From an uncultured Oscillospiraceae bacterium (GTDB taxonomy: Bacteria > Bacillota > Clostridia > Oscillospirales > Oscillospiraceae), in NCBI GenBank assembly GCA_944385455.1, contig CALWXI010000115.1, positions 1 through 15,078 of the forward strand: 15,078 nucleotides of DNA, read 5' to 3'. A program made the translations under genes and the position numbers. The notes beneath the pieces are model-generated. The model saw only the letters and a list, made by a program, of their open reading frames with translations, was not told the DNA's origin and searched no databases. Below, piece after piece: positions 1 to 7,231 of the stretch (its first letter is position 1; every line of letters begins with the position of its first letter).

Positions 1-1
1 G

Positions 2-493
2 GAGGAAGCTTACCGGGACGGCAGGCTTCGTGCCATTGGCGTATGCAACTTCAATGCCGCCCGGCTGCTGGACTTCTGCGAGTCTGTGGCGCTGAGGCCG
101 GCAGTCAATCAAGTGGAGATTCACCCGGTCTTCCACCAGAAGCAAGCCATGAAGATCATGTCGGACTACGGCGTGATCCCCGAGGCCTGGGGCCCCTTCG
201 CCGAGGGACAGTTCGGCATCTTCACCAACCCTGTTCTGACGGAAATCGGCCGCGCTCACGGGAAGACCGCCGCCCAGGTGGCCCTGCGGTGGAACATCCA
301 GCGAGGCGTGGTGGTGATCCCCAAGACTGTCCACAAAGATCGAATGGAGCAGAATTTTGACATTTGGGACTTTGCACTGTCCCAGGACGAGATGGGGAAA
401 ATCGACGCGCTGGATATGGGACACAGCGGCATCGTGGACCACAGCAACCCTGAGTTCATCAGAATGCTTCACAACTTAAAAGTCCACGCCTGA
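2..493 (+). CDS. Aldo/keto reductase, C-terminal part (5' end outside window)
   Basis: NADPH-dependent aldo/keto reductase of the compact single-domain type (2,5-diketo-gluconate reductase-like branch). The reading frame is open from base 2 and gives 163 residues, about the last 60 % of a ~280-residue enzyme. The catalytic Asp/Tyr/Lys/His lie upstream and are not visible. Seen here are IGVCNF, the strand PAVNQVEIHP, and the C-terminal cofactor signature IPKTVHKDRMEQNF, whose Lys and Arg bind the 2'-phosphate of NADPH in this family. The last helix and tail (SNPEFIRMLHNLKVHA) are intact, so the gene ends normally at TGA. It is followed 4 bases later by a strong hairpin, so it is the last gene of its transcript. 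The substrate cannot be told from this part. Family assignment is secure. Confidence 0.93.
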   Translation, partial: EEAYRDGRLRAIGVCNFNAARLLDFCESVALRPAVNQVEIHPVFHQKQAMKIMSDYGVIPEAWGPFAEGQFGIFTNPVLTEIGRAHGKTAAQVALRWNIQRGVVVIPKTVHKDRMEQNFDIWDFALSQDEMGKIDALDMGHSGIVDHSNPEFIRMLHNLKVHA

Positions 494-495
494 TT

Positions 496-545
496 GGAAG
501 AACCGGACATGATTTCCCAAAAGGAACATCATGTCCGGTTCTTTC
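496..545 (+). terminator. Hairpin terminator after the first aldo/keto reductase
   Basis: Bases 498-513 (AAGAACCGGACATGAT) pair perfectly with 528-543, a 16-bp stem that can extend outward by a G-T and a G-C pair. The 14-base loop can itself pair partly (TTCC 514-517 with GGAA 523-526). The stem starts 4 bases after the stop codon. The downstream T-tract is short and interrupted (TTCTTTCCC), so termination by stem strength, or 3'-end protection, is inferred. Confidence 0.75.
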
Positions 546-698
546 CCACTGCAGGCGCCTCTTGCCGCTCCCGCCTCACTCCCCCACCGCTCCGTCATGC
601 TCTGAATGGAATGCCGCGCCGGAACGTCATCATCCCCCGCTTTGGGCAGCTCCGCTTCCCGGATTTCAACTGCTCCCTTCCCAAATAAATTCCGCCCC

Positions 699-1064
699 TC
701 ATTTGGCTTCCTCCTGCTTTCCGCGTCCGCGCATAACGCATCGTTCCATCATGGCGCTCACATGGCTGACGGGATCCGCGCAGTCATTTTGAAGCCATTC
801 CGTAATGATCGCCATAAATCCATGGATATAAAACGCCATCATATAGTTCCGATCGGATTCCGCAACCTGGAAGCGCTCCAAAATCGGGACAAAAACATGG
901 CGCATCATCCGGCTGTAAGTCTTGTCCAGCTCAAGAGAACCGGCTTTTTTCAATGCCGTTCGGAAGAGGCGCTTATTTTGTGCGATATATTCCAGATACG
1001 GCGTCAGATACGCAGGCGTAACCAGATACAATTCGTCCAGAGGGCATTCCCGGATTCTGGAAAC
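699..1064 (-). pseudogene. TetR/AcrR-type regulator remnant, C-terminal ligand domain only
   Basis: About 121 residues that resemble the C-terminal ligand-binding/dimerisation domain of small TetR regulators. They start near DELYLVTPAYLTPYLEY, continue through NKRLFRTALKKAGSLELD and FQVAESDRNYMMAFYIHGFMAIITEWLQNDC, and end at TGA. A full TetR protein is about 190 residues; the N-terminal helix-turn-helix (about 70 residues) is absent. The frame has no start codon or ribosome site of its own at the point where similarity begins. Immediately upstream, in a frame shifted by two bases, is the end of a polytopic membrane protein (1004-1939). The simplest reading is a deletion or rearrangement that joined the membrane-protein gene to the back half of a TetR gene. 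The TetR call rests on helix pattern and recalled family sequence, so it is moderately sure. Confidence 0.65.
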
Positions 1065-1939
1065 AGAACCGCCATCACAACAACCGTCACCATCACGATC
1101 AGGAATACGGCTCCGCCGGTCATGGCGTTCATCATTTTTCGATAAGCCTCTCCGTTTGCAGAAAAGCGGGCGATCATTGCCGTCTGCAGGCCGAGAACGG
1201 ACATCATGGCGGATACAAAATTCAGCACTTTGGCAGCGGAGAGGATCGGACTTTCCATTTTTCGAAACTTCACAAGGTTTACTATGGACAGGACCATCAT
1301 ATAAAACGTATACAGCGCAGACAGATAGATCAAATATCCCGGATAGCTGAAGCCGGAGTTGGTCCGTACCATCAGGACGATCATACCGCCCATTGGGATA
1401 TGGAACAGGAACAGCATCACCGCTGTCCGGCGATAGCACCGGAGTTCATAAGACGCCCCTTTTCCTGCCCTGCGGCGGTATCCGAATGCCAGATAGGCTC
1501 TCATCATGCACAGCGCCATATCGTAGACGGCCATGGAAAAGAACCAGACCGATGCGTATCGGGCAGCGGCTGCAAAGCGGAAAATCATATATAAGAAACT
1601 GACTGCCATGCCCTGATAAATGCTGATGCCCCTTCGAAATGACCGGTCATGCAAATACCGCCCGCCAAGTGCCGTAGACGATACCTTCCGGATCAGTCCG
1701 CTGCGGTTCCATAAATCCGCTTTGAACTGCTTGAGCCGCCCTGCCAGTGCGGGCAAGGCGGCGAGCAGGATCACAAGAGCGTATGCTGACAAGAAAAAAA
1801 CGGGATACGCCGCGGCGCTTTCTTCCCTGTTGGAGGCAAATATGAAAATGAGCGCGGCAAACGATGCCGCCGGGACAGTGCATAGAACCCCCTTTGGCGG
1901 ATGGAGAACTCTGTCCAGCATCATCTCTGCTTTCCCCAT
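1004..1939 (-). CDS. Polytopic membrane protein of unknown function, C-terminus replaced by a frameshifted tail
   Basis: A 311-residue integral membrane protein with about seven hydrophobic segments, for example FAALIFIFA, ALVILLAALPALAG, SFLYMIFRFAA, AVMLFLFHIPMGGMIVLMV, LIYLSALYTFYMMVLSIVNLV, NFVSAMMSVLGLQTAMI and AVFLIVMVTVVVMAV. I recognise it only as a conserved hypothetical family seen in gut Clostridia. The ATG at 1937-1939 lies 4 bases after the TAA of the upstream gene, with GGAG nine bases before it inside that gene, so the two are translationally coupled. After about residue 291 the natural sequence gives way to PESGNALWTNCIWLRLRI, which is an out-of-frame reading of the TetR remnant. 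The last part of the native protein is therefore probably lost. Whether the truncated product still folds is unknown. ATGs at residues 5 and 6 are alternative starts. Confidence 0.7.
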   Translation of the reverse strand: MGKAEMMLDRVLHPPKGVLCTVPAASFAALIFIFASNREESAAAYPVFFLSAYALVILLAALPALAGRLKQFKADLWNRSGLIRKVSSTALGGRYLHDRSFRRGISIYQGMAVSFLYMIFRFAAAARYASVWFFSMAVYDMALCMMRAYLAFGYRRRAGKGASYELRCYRRTAVMLFLFHIPMGGMIVLMVRTNSGFSYPGYLIYLSALYTFYMMVLSIVNLVKFRKMESPILSAAKVLNFVSAMMSVLGLQTAMIARFSANGEAYRKMMNAMTGGAVFLIVMVTVVVMAVLFPESGNALWTNCIWLRLRI

Positions 1940-1943
1940 TTCT

Positions 1944-2297
1944 TTATTCTCCGCTGATTTCTTTGGCCAGTTCCATAATCTCAAACGCGTACTTCCGCTT
2001 GCCTTTTTCCAGCATTTTCTTGTAAACGGGATAGTTGACGCCCATGCCGGCCATCCCAATGAGCCCGATGGCAACACCAAGCACAAACGAACCCGTAGTG
2101 CCGCTTCCGATCACATTCATGGACAGGCACATCCCGACTCCGGCAATCAGAGCGCAGAGGATGCCGGCAGTATAGGTGAAGACCGTTGCCGGCAGTTTTG
2201 CTCTGGCATCCAGCTTCCGAAGTGCGATGACCTTGGAATCATCTTTCGGGGCATACTCGTTTGCAAGGTGCTCAGCGTAAATTTTATCTGTATTCAT
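1944..2297 (-). CDS. Small two-helix membrane protein of unknown function
   Basis: A 117-residue protein with a charged N-terminal region (about residues 1-36, starting MNTDKIYAEHLANEYAPK), two predicted membrane helices (about 38-60, ending in VGMCLSMNVIG, and 68-90, with GVAIGLIGMAGMGV), then a basic cytosolic tail (VYKKMLEKGKRKYAFEIMELAKEI). The ATG is preceded by a perfect AGGAGG eight bases upstream, which fixes the start. It is the first gene of a two-gene unit with the larger membrane protein at 1004-1939, and the two likely act together. In related genomes I recall a similar pair near a TetR gene, which fits the TetR remnant at the other end of this unit. No enzymatic motif is seen and no function can be assigned. 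Confidence 0.8.
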   Translation of the reverse strand: MNTDKIYAEHLANEYAPKDDSKVIALRKLDARAKLPATVFTYTAGILCALIAGVGMCLSMNVIGSGTTGSFVLGVAIGLIGMAGMGVNYPVYKKMLEKGKRKYAFEIMELAKEISGE

Positions 2298-2326
2298 GGT
2301 CGATTCCTCCTTGATTGGATGGTCTC

Positions 2327-2335
2327 ATTCTACCA
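2327..2335 (-). promoter_or_regulatory. Probable extended -10 promoter of the two-gene membrane unit
   Basis: On the minus strand TGGTAGAAT is an extended -10 element (TG-N-TAGAAT, 5/6 to consensus). It would start transcription near 2320, about 23 bases before the ATG at 2297. No convincing -35 is seen at 16-18 bases, which is tolerated for extended -10 promoters. Confidence 0.4.
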
Positions 2336-2401
2336 GAATCAAGAGGACCGCGGAACAACACGGACGGCGCCCTGTGTCGAGCGAAAGGGCGGTAACCGCA
2401 G

Positions 2402-2441
2402 AAAAAGCGGGACAGCATCGCAAATTGCCATGCTGCCCCGC
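2402..2441 (-). terminator. Intrinsic terminator of the symporter gene
   Basis: On the minus strand a 12-bp stem (arms at 2430-2441 and 2407-2418, one mismatch) continues inward through GCAA/TTGC and is followed directly by TTTTT (2406-2402). It lies 100 bases after the symporter stop codon and in the right orientation. It also separates this gene from the promoter of the next minus-strand unit. Confidence 0.85.
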
Positions 2442-2541
2442 ATGATACGGCCTCTTCCCGATGGGTATGCCGCAGCAAACACGCATTTCCCTGCCAAAAT
2501 CTCCACCCGGGAGAACCGAAGAGGGAGCCGGGGAAGGAGGA

Positions 2542-3981
2542 TCAGCTCTGCTTTTCCGCTTTCAGGAACACAGAGGGATGCTTTTTGCAGGTGGCGAGGC
2601 TCACCGCCAGCAAGGCCGCGCCGCAGGCAATGGTGCCGGGGACGGCGGAGCCAAGGCCGAAGGGCTCGCCCGCCAGCCGCCAGGCCACGCATACGCCGAA
2701 GCCGCAGAGCATGGCTGCCACGATCCCGGCGTTTGTGGCCCGCTTCCAGAACAGGGCGGCAAAAGCCGGGATGCCCGCCGCCGCGGCGTAGAAGCTCCAG
2801 GAAAACATCAGGATGTTATAGGCGTTTTGAATATACAGAGCGATCACCAGGGCGCCCAGCGGCAGGATGACGGAGAAAATCCGGGAGAGAAGGATCTCCC
2901 GCCGTTCCGTCATCTTGGGATTGAGGGTCATGCCGATGTCGTGGACGCATGTCTGGACAGACACCAGCAGGTAGCTGTCCGCCGTTGACATGATGACGGA
3001 CAGAATGCCGGCCAGCGCCAGGCCGGTGAGTCCCACGGGCAGGATCTCGATGGCCAGCGCGGGAACCACCGCGTCTGTGGAACCAAACTCCGCCAGCACA
3101 TTGTCGCCGAGGATCTGGCGTCCCACCACACCCATAAAGTACACCAGCAGGATGGTCACGCCGTAAACAGCGGTGCCCAGAAACATCCCCCGCTTCGCCG
3201 CCCGGCGGTCTTTGGCCGCAAAGGCCCGCTGCCACATCTCAGCGCCCGCCATGGTGAATACCAGATAGGTGACGATGTCGCCCAGTATGCTGCCGTCCAC
3301 ATAGGGCGTGGCGAGTTCCGGAGCCAGATTGGCCGTGAAGCTGGCAAACCCGCCCACATGCAGCAGCGCCGCAACAGGAATCAGAATGTAGACGAAAAGC
3401 AGCAGCATATAAAACTGCAGCACGTCCGTATAAACCACGCCGAACAGGCCGGACGTGGCGGTATAGACCATAAATACCACGCAGGCGATGAACGCACCCA
3501 TCTCATAGGAAATTCCGATCTGCCCGCCCAGCATCTTGATGATGGTGGCCGTGGCGGTCACCTGAGAGGCCACGGTGCCCATCATGGTGAACGCGATCAG
3601 AACGGACAGGATCAGTTTGGCCGTCCTTCCAAAGCGCATCTCAAACAGCCCGGGAATGGACGTGATGTTGTATTTCATGCCGATATCGGAGATGATTCCC
3701 GCGAAGCCGGAAAAGACAAACATCCCCAGCAGATACGGCACCGCCGTGAGAATGGCCTTGAAACCGTCGGAATAGGCGACGCCCGCGCGGCCCATGAGCC
3801 CGCTGCCGCCGATGATGGTCGCGCAGACCGTAGCCATCAGCACCAGGGGCCCAAAGGAGCGGCCGGCAACGTAGTAATCGCCGGTATTCTTAATTCGTTT
3901 CACCGAATAGACGCCCACCAGAACCATCAAAATCAAATAAGCCCCAATGATAACCAAATCCCAAACGCTCAGTTTCTCCAA
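2542..3981 (-). CDS. Sodium:solute symporter (SSS family)
   Basis: Na+-coupled solute uptake protein of the SSS (LeuT-fold) family, 479 residues with about 13 hydrophobic segments, which is a normal length. Family features: DYYVAGRSFGPLVLMATVCAT after the first helix, the YTDVLQFYMLL segment of the middle helices, and IMSTADSYLLVSVQTC (residues about 331-346), where Ser-Thr-Ala-Asp matches the Na+-site helix. The specific solute cannot be told; the family includes proline, pantothenate, sugar and carboxylate carriers. I chose TTG at 3979-3981 (MEKLSVWDL) because GGGGGAGG lies eight bases upstream. The in-frame ATG at 3997-3999 overlaps that ribosome site and would leave a leader of only about 10 bases from the predicted transcript start. 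The gene has its own promoter and terminator and no operon partner. Confidence 0.93.
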   Translation of the reverse strand: MEKLSVWDLVIIGAYLILMVLVGVYSVKRIKNTGDYYVAGRSFGPLVLMATVCATIIGGSGLMGRAGVAYSDGFKAILTAVPYLLGMFVFSGFAGIISDIGMKYNITSIPGLFEMRFGRTAKLILSVLIAFTMMGTVASQVTATATIIKMLGGQIGISYEMGAFIACVVFMVYTATSGLFGVVYTDVLQFYMLLLFVYILIPVAALLHVGGFASFTANLAPELATPYVDGSILGDIVTYLVFTMAGAEMWQRAFAAKDRRAAKRGMFLGTAVYGVTILLVYFMGVVGRQILGDNVLAEFGSTDAVVPALAIEILPVGLTGLALAGILSVIMSTADSYLLVSVQTCVHDIGMTLNPKMTERREILLSRIFSVILPLGALVIALYIQNAYNILMFSWSFYAAAAGIPAFAALFWKRATNAGIVAAMLCGFGVCVAWRLAGEPFGLGSAVPGTIACGAALLAVSLATCKKHPSVFLKAEKQS

Positions 3982-4015
3982 TAGAAGTCCTCCCCCCATA
4001 GATCATGATACATTT

Positions 4016-4044
4016 ATTATATCGGCGGGAGGTCGATCTGTCAA
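4016..4044 (-). promoter_or_regulatory. Consensus sigma-A promoter of the symporter gene
   Basis: On the minus strand TTGACA (4044-4039) and TATAAT (4021-4016) are separated by exactly 17 bases, a 12/12 match to the housekeeping consensus. Transcription should start near 4009, giving a leader of about 27 bases that carries the GGGGGAGG ribosome site. The match implies strong constitutive expression unless a repressor binds; no clear operator is seen next to it. Confidence 0.9.
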
Positions 4045-4150
4045 TTTTCAACACGGTCGCCGCAGGAAAATCCGTGCGCGCCGAATGCTCATAGATGCCA
4101 CTTTTTTACAGGGTGCCGCGCAGACCGAGCCCTCTGAAGAAAGCGAAGCG

Positions 4151-4185
4151 CGGGGAAGCGATGCGGTTTTGTCATCGTTTCCCCG
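4151..4185. other. Stem-loop downstream of the PhoH gene
   Basis: CGGGGAAGCGATG (4151-4163) pairs with CATCGTTTCCCCG (4173-4185), 13 bp with one G-T wobble on the plus strand and a 9-base loop. It lies 58 bases beyond the PhoH stop codon, where a terminator is expected. On the minus strand it is followed only by a mixed pyrimidine run (CTTCGCTTTCTTC), so I call it a stem-loop rather than a firm terminator. The remainder of 4045-4242 shows no supported gene. Confidence 0.4.
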
Positions 4186-4242
4186 GGCATTTGCATCAGG
4201 CCCCTTTTCCATGGCGAAAGGAATGGCGGTCAAACACACCGC

Positions 4243-5613
4243 TTACATCCGCACAGAGGCGTCCAAAGCCAGGGCCGACCTCTCGCACTCGTCAGACCGC
4301 ATGGTGATCTGGACGCACAGCGGACTGCCCTTCATACGCTCACTGGCATAGCTCAGGCCGTTGCTCCGCTCATTGAGCAGCGGATGGTCGATCTGGGCGG
4401 GATCACCCAGCAGGATGACCTTGGTACCCCGTCCCACGCGGGTGATGATGCCTTTCATCTGCCGGGGCGACAGGTTCTGCGCCTCGTCGATCATGAGCCA
4501 GGTGTCGGTGATGGAGCGGCCCCGCATGAAATTCATGGCCTCGGCGGCGATAACGCCGGTATCAAAGAGATAATCGATGCGGCCCCGCAGCTCCTCTTCC
4601 CCGTGCTTTTCCCTTTTGCGCTCCTGATCCAGCAGAATCTCCAGATTATCGATGATAGGGCGCATGAGGGGCGAGATTTTTTCCTGCTCACTGCCGGGCA
4701 GGAAACCGATGTCCTGGTCGAACTGTGCGTTTGGCCGGCAGACCAGGATCTTGCGGTACGCGCGCTCCTCCTGCTCCAGGACCTGTTCCAGTCCTGCGGC
4801 CAGGGCATAGAAGGTCTTGGCTGTCCCCGCAGGCCCCTTGACGATGACCAGCGGCGCCTCGTCCGCACCCAGCATAAGCGCCTCCTGCAGGAACTGCTGG
4901 CCCACGTTCCGGGCTTTGACGCCGAAGGGCTTGACGCCGCTGTGCCGCAGGGCGGTCACCCGCCCCTGGCGAAAACGGCCCAGCATCGTATTTTTGTCCG
5001 CAGTATCTGAGCGCAGGAGCACAAACTGATTCTCGATCAAGACGGCGGGCGCCCGCTGTCCCTCCTGATTCACCGTATACAGGTCCTCCGCGGCAGCTCC
5101 CTTCTTCTTGAACGCGGAGAGCAGGGCGTTTGGAACATAGGCCTCGGTGCGGCCGGTATAGGGCGATCCCTCACCGGAGACCTGATCCGTGGTAAAGTCC
5201 TCTGCCGGCACACCCAGCATCTGGGCGCGGATGCGGGCCACAATGTCGCGGGTGACCAGTGTGACGGGGGCGCCCGATGCAATGAGACCCTTGCACACCT
5301 TGAGTGTCCGCCCTTCCGCACTGTCGGGATCCATGCCGTGAGGCAGCGCCACATCCACATGGTTGACCTCCAGACGCAGGGTGCCGCCCCCCTGCAGGGT
5401 CACACCCTCCACCAGATTGCCCCGGAGACGGAGCAGCTCCAGAAACCGGATGACCTGCCTGGCATTCTCGCCCTGTTCGCCATCCAACCGTTTCAGGCGA
5501 TCCAGTTCTTCCAATACAGCCAGGGGCAGTACAATATGGTTGTCCTGAAATGATCCCAGAGCGTACGGGGCCTGGATCAGCACGCCGGCATCCAATACGA
5601 AGGTTTTCTGCAC
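4243..5613 (-). CDS. PIN-PhoH family ATPase (YlaK-like)
   Basis: A 456-residue fusion of an N-terminal PIN nuclease-type domain (about 1-130) and a C-terminal PhoH P-loop ATPase domain (about 235-440), the architecture of Bacillus YlaK/PhoH2. PIN acidic residues are visible: D8 in FVLDAG, E35/E36 in VLEELD, and D123 in LVTRDIVAR. The ATPase has Walker A GPAGTAKT (260-267), Walker B LMIDEAQ (373-379) and GDPAQID (403-409). In the family this pairing is linked to RNA binding, unwinding and cleavage; the cellular role here is not shown by the sequence. The start is GTG at 5611-5613 with AAAGGCGG seven bases upstream. It lies 83 bases after the flavodoxin-like gene on the same strand and may be read through from it, although a GC-rich hairpin sits between them. 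Length and motifs are complete. Confidence 0.95.
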   Translation of the reverse strand: MQKTFVLDAGVLIQAPYALGSFQDNHIVLPLAVLEELDRLKRLDGEQGENARQVIRFLELLRLRGNLVEGVTLQGGGTLRLEVNHVDVALPHGMDPDSAEGRTLKVCKGLIASGAPVTLVTRDIVARIRAQMLGVPAEDFTTDQVSGEGSPYTGRTEAYVPNALLSAFKKKGAAAEDLYTVNQEGQRAPAVLIENQFVLLRSDTADKNTMLGRFRQGRVTALRHSGVKPFGVKARNVGQQFLQEALMLGADEAPLVIVKGPAGTAKTFYALAAGLEQVLEQEERAYRKILVCRPNAQFDQDIGFLPGSEQEKISPLMRPIIDNLEILLDQERKREKHGEEELRGRIDYLFDTGVIAAEAMNFMRGRSITDTWLMIDEAQNLSPRQMKGIITRVGRGTKVILLGDPAQIDHPLLNERSNGLSYASERMKGSPLCVQITMRSDECERSALALDASVRM

Positions 5614-5656
5614 ATTGATTCCGCCTTTCTATGATGTCGTTTCGTCTCTGCGGCTT

Positions 5657-5694
5657 GGCTCCGGCAGCGGATTGCCGCCGCGGCTGCCGGGGCC
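5657..5694. other. GC-rich stem-loop between flavodoxin-like and PhoH genes
   Basis: GGCTCCGGCAGC (5657-5668) pairs with GCTGCCGGGGCC (5683-5694), 12 bp with one wobble. It begins 2 bases after the flavodoxin stop codon on the minus strand. There is no T-tract after it, so it may limit or pause transcription, or protect the upstream message's 3' end, rather than terminate cleanly. Confidence 0.45.
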
Positions 5695-5696
5695 GG

Positions 5697-6215
5697 TCAC
5701 CGATTCAGGCTCTCCAAGACCGGCTGGATGTATTTCCGGTCTGAAAAATCACAGGACGAGGAGATCATCCGGAGCATCTCCTCATCTGCGGGCGTCTTGT
5801 CTTTTTTGACACTGAAGGCCTTCCAAAAAGCCTTCATCATCAGCTTGGAGAGGATGGACATGTTCTCATAGCGGAAGCCGCCGGGACAGTAGAACACCTC
5901 CACCCCCTTCAGCTCTGCCCGCAGGTTTCCGAGAAATTCCCGCGTTTCCGGGTTGTCGATGGGACTGCCGCCGACACAGAATAGAATCACTTTCTTGCCC
6001 GCCCAAACAGTATCTAAATTCCGCCTGAGCCAGTTGAGCTTGCAAACCGTGCCCGCCCGCACCCAGCTCCCGAATATGATCGCGTCATAGGCATCCAAGC
6101 GGGCCTTTTTGGCCGCCGCCAGATCCAGGCAGTCCGCGCCGGCCGCCTGGGAGATCCATCGGGCGTACCGAGCGGTAAATCCTGTCTGGGAAAAATAGAT
6201 CACTGCTGTATTCAT
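5697..6215 (-). CDS. Flavodoxin-domain protein
   Basis: A 172-residue cytosolic protein of the flavodoxin fold, likely FMN-binding and used for electron transfer or NAD(P)H-linked reduction (similar in type to the Flavodoxin_5/HemG-like group). The N-terminal strand and phosphate loop read AVIYFSQTGFTARYA (residues 4-18, with S9, T11 and T14 in the FMN phosphate site). The 50s loop is FGSWVRAGT (48-56) and the later loop is FCVGGSP (79-85). The start ATG at 6213-6215 has GGGAG nine bases upstream; a longer upstream frame lacks a ribosome site. The C-terminal 50 residues are basic and helical, without further motifs. The gene follows a terminator-like hairpin by about 46 bases, so its transcription may be attenuated. 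It probably shares a transcript with PhoH, but no functional link between them is known to me. Confidence 0.85.
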   Translation of the reverse strand: MNTAVIYFSQTGFTARYARWISQAAGADCLDLAAAKKARLDAYDAIIFGSWVRAGTVCKLNWLRRNLDTVWAGKKVILFCVGGSPIDNPETREFLGNLRAELKGVEVFYCPGGFRYENMSILSKLMMKAFWKAFSVKKDKTPADEEMLRMISSSCDFSDRKYIQPVLESLNR

Positions 6216-6260
6216 CCGTCGTGACTCCCTTTTCCGTTCTCGTATCCGGCAGGCTCCCTG

Positions 6261-6298
6261 CAAAGCAAAATCGGCTCACGCAAAAAGGCGCAAGCCGA
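6261..6298 (-). terminator. Terminator or attenuator hairpin upstream of the flavodoxin gene
   Basis: On the minus strand the arms 6298-6288 and 6281-6271 form an 11-bp stem (two G-U wobbles) with loop CTTTTT, followed by ATTTTGCTTT. It lies 250 bases beyond the stop of the PII-like gene and 55 bases before the flavodoxin ATG. It can be the end of the DUF1538/PII operon, an attenuator in the flavodoxin leader, or both. Confidence 0.6.
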
Positions 6299-6356
6299 CT
6301 CTTATGGGATGAATATTGCAAAAATGGATACGGGCGACTGCAATGTCCGGCACCAT
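6276..6356 (-). CDS. Possible 26-codon leader peptide overlapping the terminator hairpin
   Basis: A short frame starting ATG at 6354-6356 encodes 26 residues (MVPDIAVARIHFCNIHP, then IRVGLRLFA). It has a good ribosome site, AGGAG, seven bases upstream. Its last six codons run through the hairpin at 6298-6271, and the TGA lies inside the 3' arm. A ribosome translating to the end would melt the hairpin, which is the geometry expected of a leader peptide controlling the flavodoxin gene 60 bases downstream. There is no run of one codon that would name an amino-acid signal. No good promoter is visible in front of it (best: TTGTAA-17-TAATTT, weak). The rest of 6357-6546 shows no gene. This may be chance. 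Confidence 0.25.
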   Translation of the reverse strand: MVPDIAVARIHFCNIHPIRVGLRLFA

Positions 6357-6546
6357 GAAATCTCTCCTCGCCGCGGATACCTTACATGATATATTCAAAT
6401 TACTTCAGTCGCCGCGGAATTACAACGCCGCTCTTGTAAAATGTCAGTTAAATTTCCCGCGCTTTCTTCCTTGTTCCCATTCCCGGGCTTTGAGCCCGCG
6501 GCCATCCGTCCGGCTGAGAAACGCCGGTTTTCTACGGCTGCGGAGC

Positions 6547-7218
6547 TCACCCCAGATGAGCGGTGCGTTCCACCCCCAGTGAGCAGATCACCGCCCCGGC
6601 ATCGGACTGGAGGCCGTGATGGGCGTTGACCTCCTCCATCACGCTGTTGCGTATCTCGCGAGGCACCACGATCAGGATGATCTCCTTTTCTTCCCGGAGC
6701 GTGAGTCCCTTCAGCTGCTCGATCTCCTCCTTCGCTACCCAGCGGCCGCGGACCACCGTGCCGCCTCTGGCGCCGGCCTTCCTTGCGGTGGCCATCACCT
6801 CGTCGGTAAAACCCTGATTCACCGTGATCATAATGAGGCTGCTTTTTTCCTGCATCTCTTCATACTCCTTATTTTTGTCCAGTTTCGTTCTGGCGCTGAT
6901 GGATGCGGCCAGCAGATTGGTCACCGCCTCCATGGGAACCGTGAAGGCGATGCCCCGGCCAGGACACAAGTCGTGCAGGTCATCCCCCAGCTTTTCCAGC
7001 AGGCTCTGAGCCGTCCCGGCCGGTGCGAGACTCAGAATGATGTCCTTCTCCGAACCGCCCAGTCCCAGGATGTCCATAATCTCCGAGGTGGCGGTGCCGG
7101 TTCCCTCGCAGCGCACATGGGTGAACACCTGTTCCTGATCATAAAGCTTTGTCAGCTTGTTTCCGCTGCCGCGCTCAATGATGGAGACGATCATGACCAG
7201 CCTGTTCAAATCTCTCAT
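6547..7218 (-). CDS. Double PII-like domain signalling protein
   Basis: A 223-residue protein made of two PII-like (GlnB-fold) domains, about residues 5-105 and 127-216, joined by a charged linker (ARTKLDKNKEYEEMQEKS). Ordinary PII proteins are about 112 residues and form trimers, so a two-domain chain is a divergent layout. The second domain has the clearest motifs: AGARGGTVVRGRW (148-160), in the position of the PII T-loop and nucleotide loop, and KEIILIVVPREIRNSVMEEV (178-197). The T-loop tyrosine used for uridylylation in GlnB is not evident. The start ATG has AGGAGG six bases upstream. It follows the DUF1538 gene by 13 bases in one operon, so it probably senses a nucleotide or other ligand and controls that membrane protein, as GlnK does for AmtB; this role is inference from context. 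Confidence 0.85.
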   Translation of the reverse strand: MRDLNRLVMIVSIIERGSGNKLTKLYDQEQVFTHVRCEGTGTATSEIMDILGLGGSEKDIILSLAPAGTAQSLLEKLGDDLHDLCPGRGIAFTVPMEAVTNLLAASISARTKLDKNKEYEEMQEKSSLIMITVNQGFTDEVMATARKAGARGGTVVRGRWVAKEEIEQLKGLTLREEKEIILIVVPREIRNSVMEEVNAHHGLQSDAGAVICSLGVERTAHLG

Positions 7219-7231
7219 ATCGGCCCTCCTT

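Noticed and set aside
1620..2870. Plus-strand frame of 416 codons across the membrane-protein genes
   Set aside because: It crosses genes, a terminator and a promoter of the opposite strand, and its end is Arg/Pro-rich low-complexity sequence; no start signal.
6484..6498. Small hairpin CGGGCT-TTG-AGCCCG downstream of the PII-like gene
   Set aside because: Only 6 bp with a 3-base loop and no T-tract on either strand; too weak to call a terminator.
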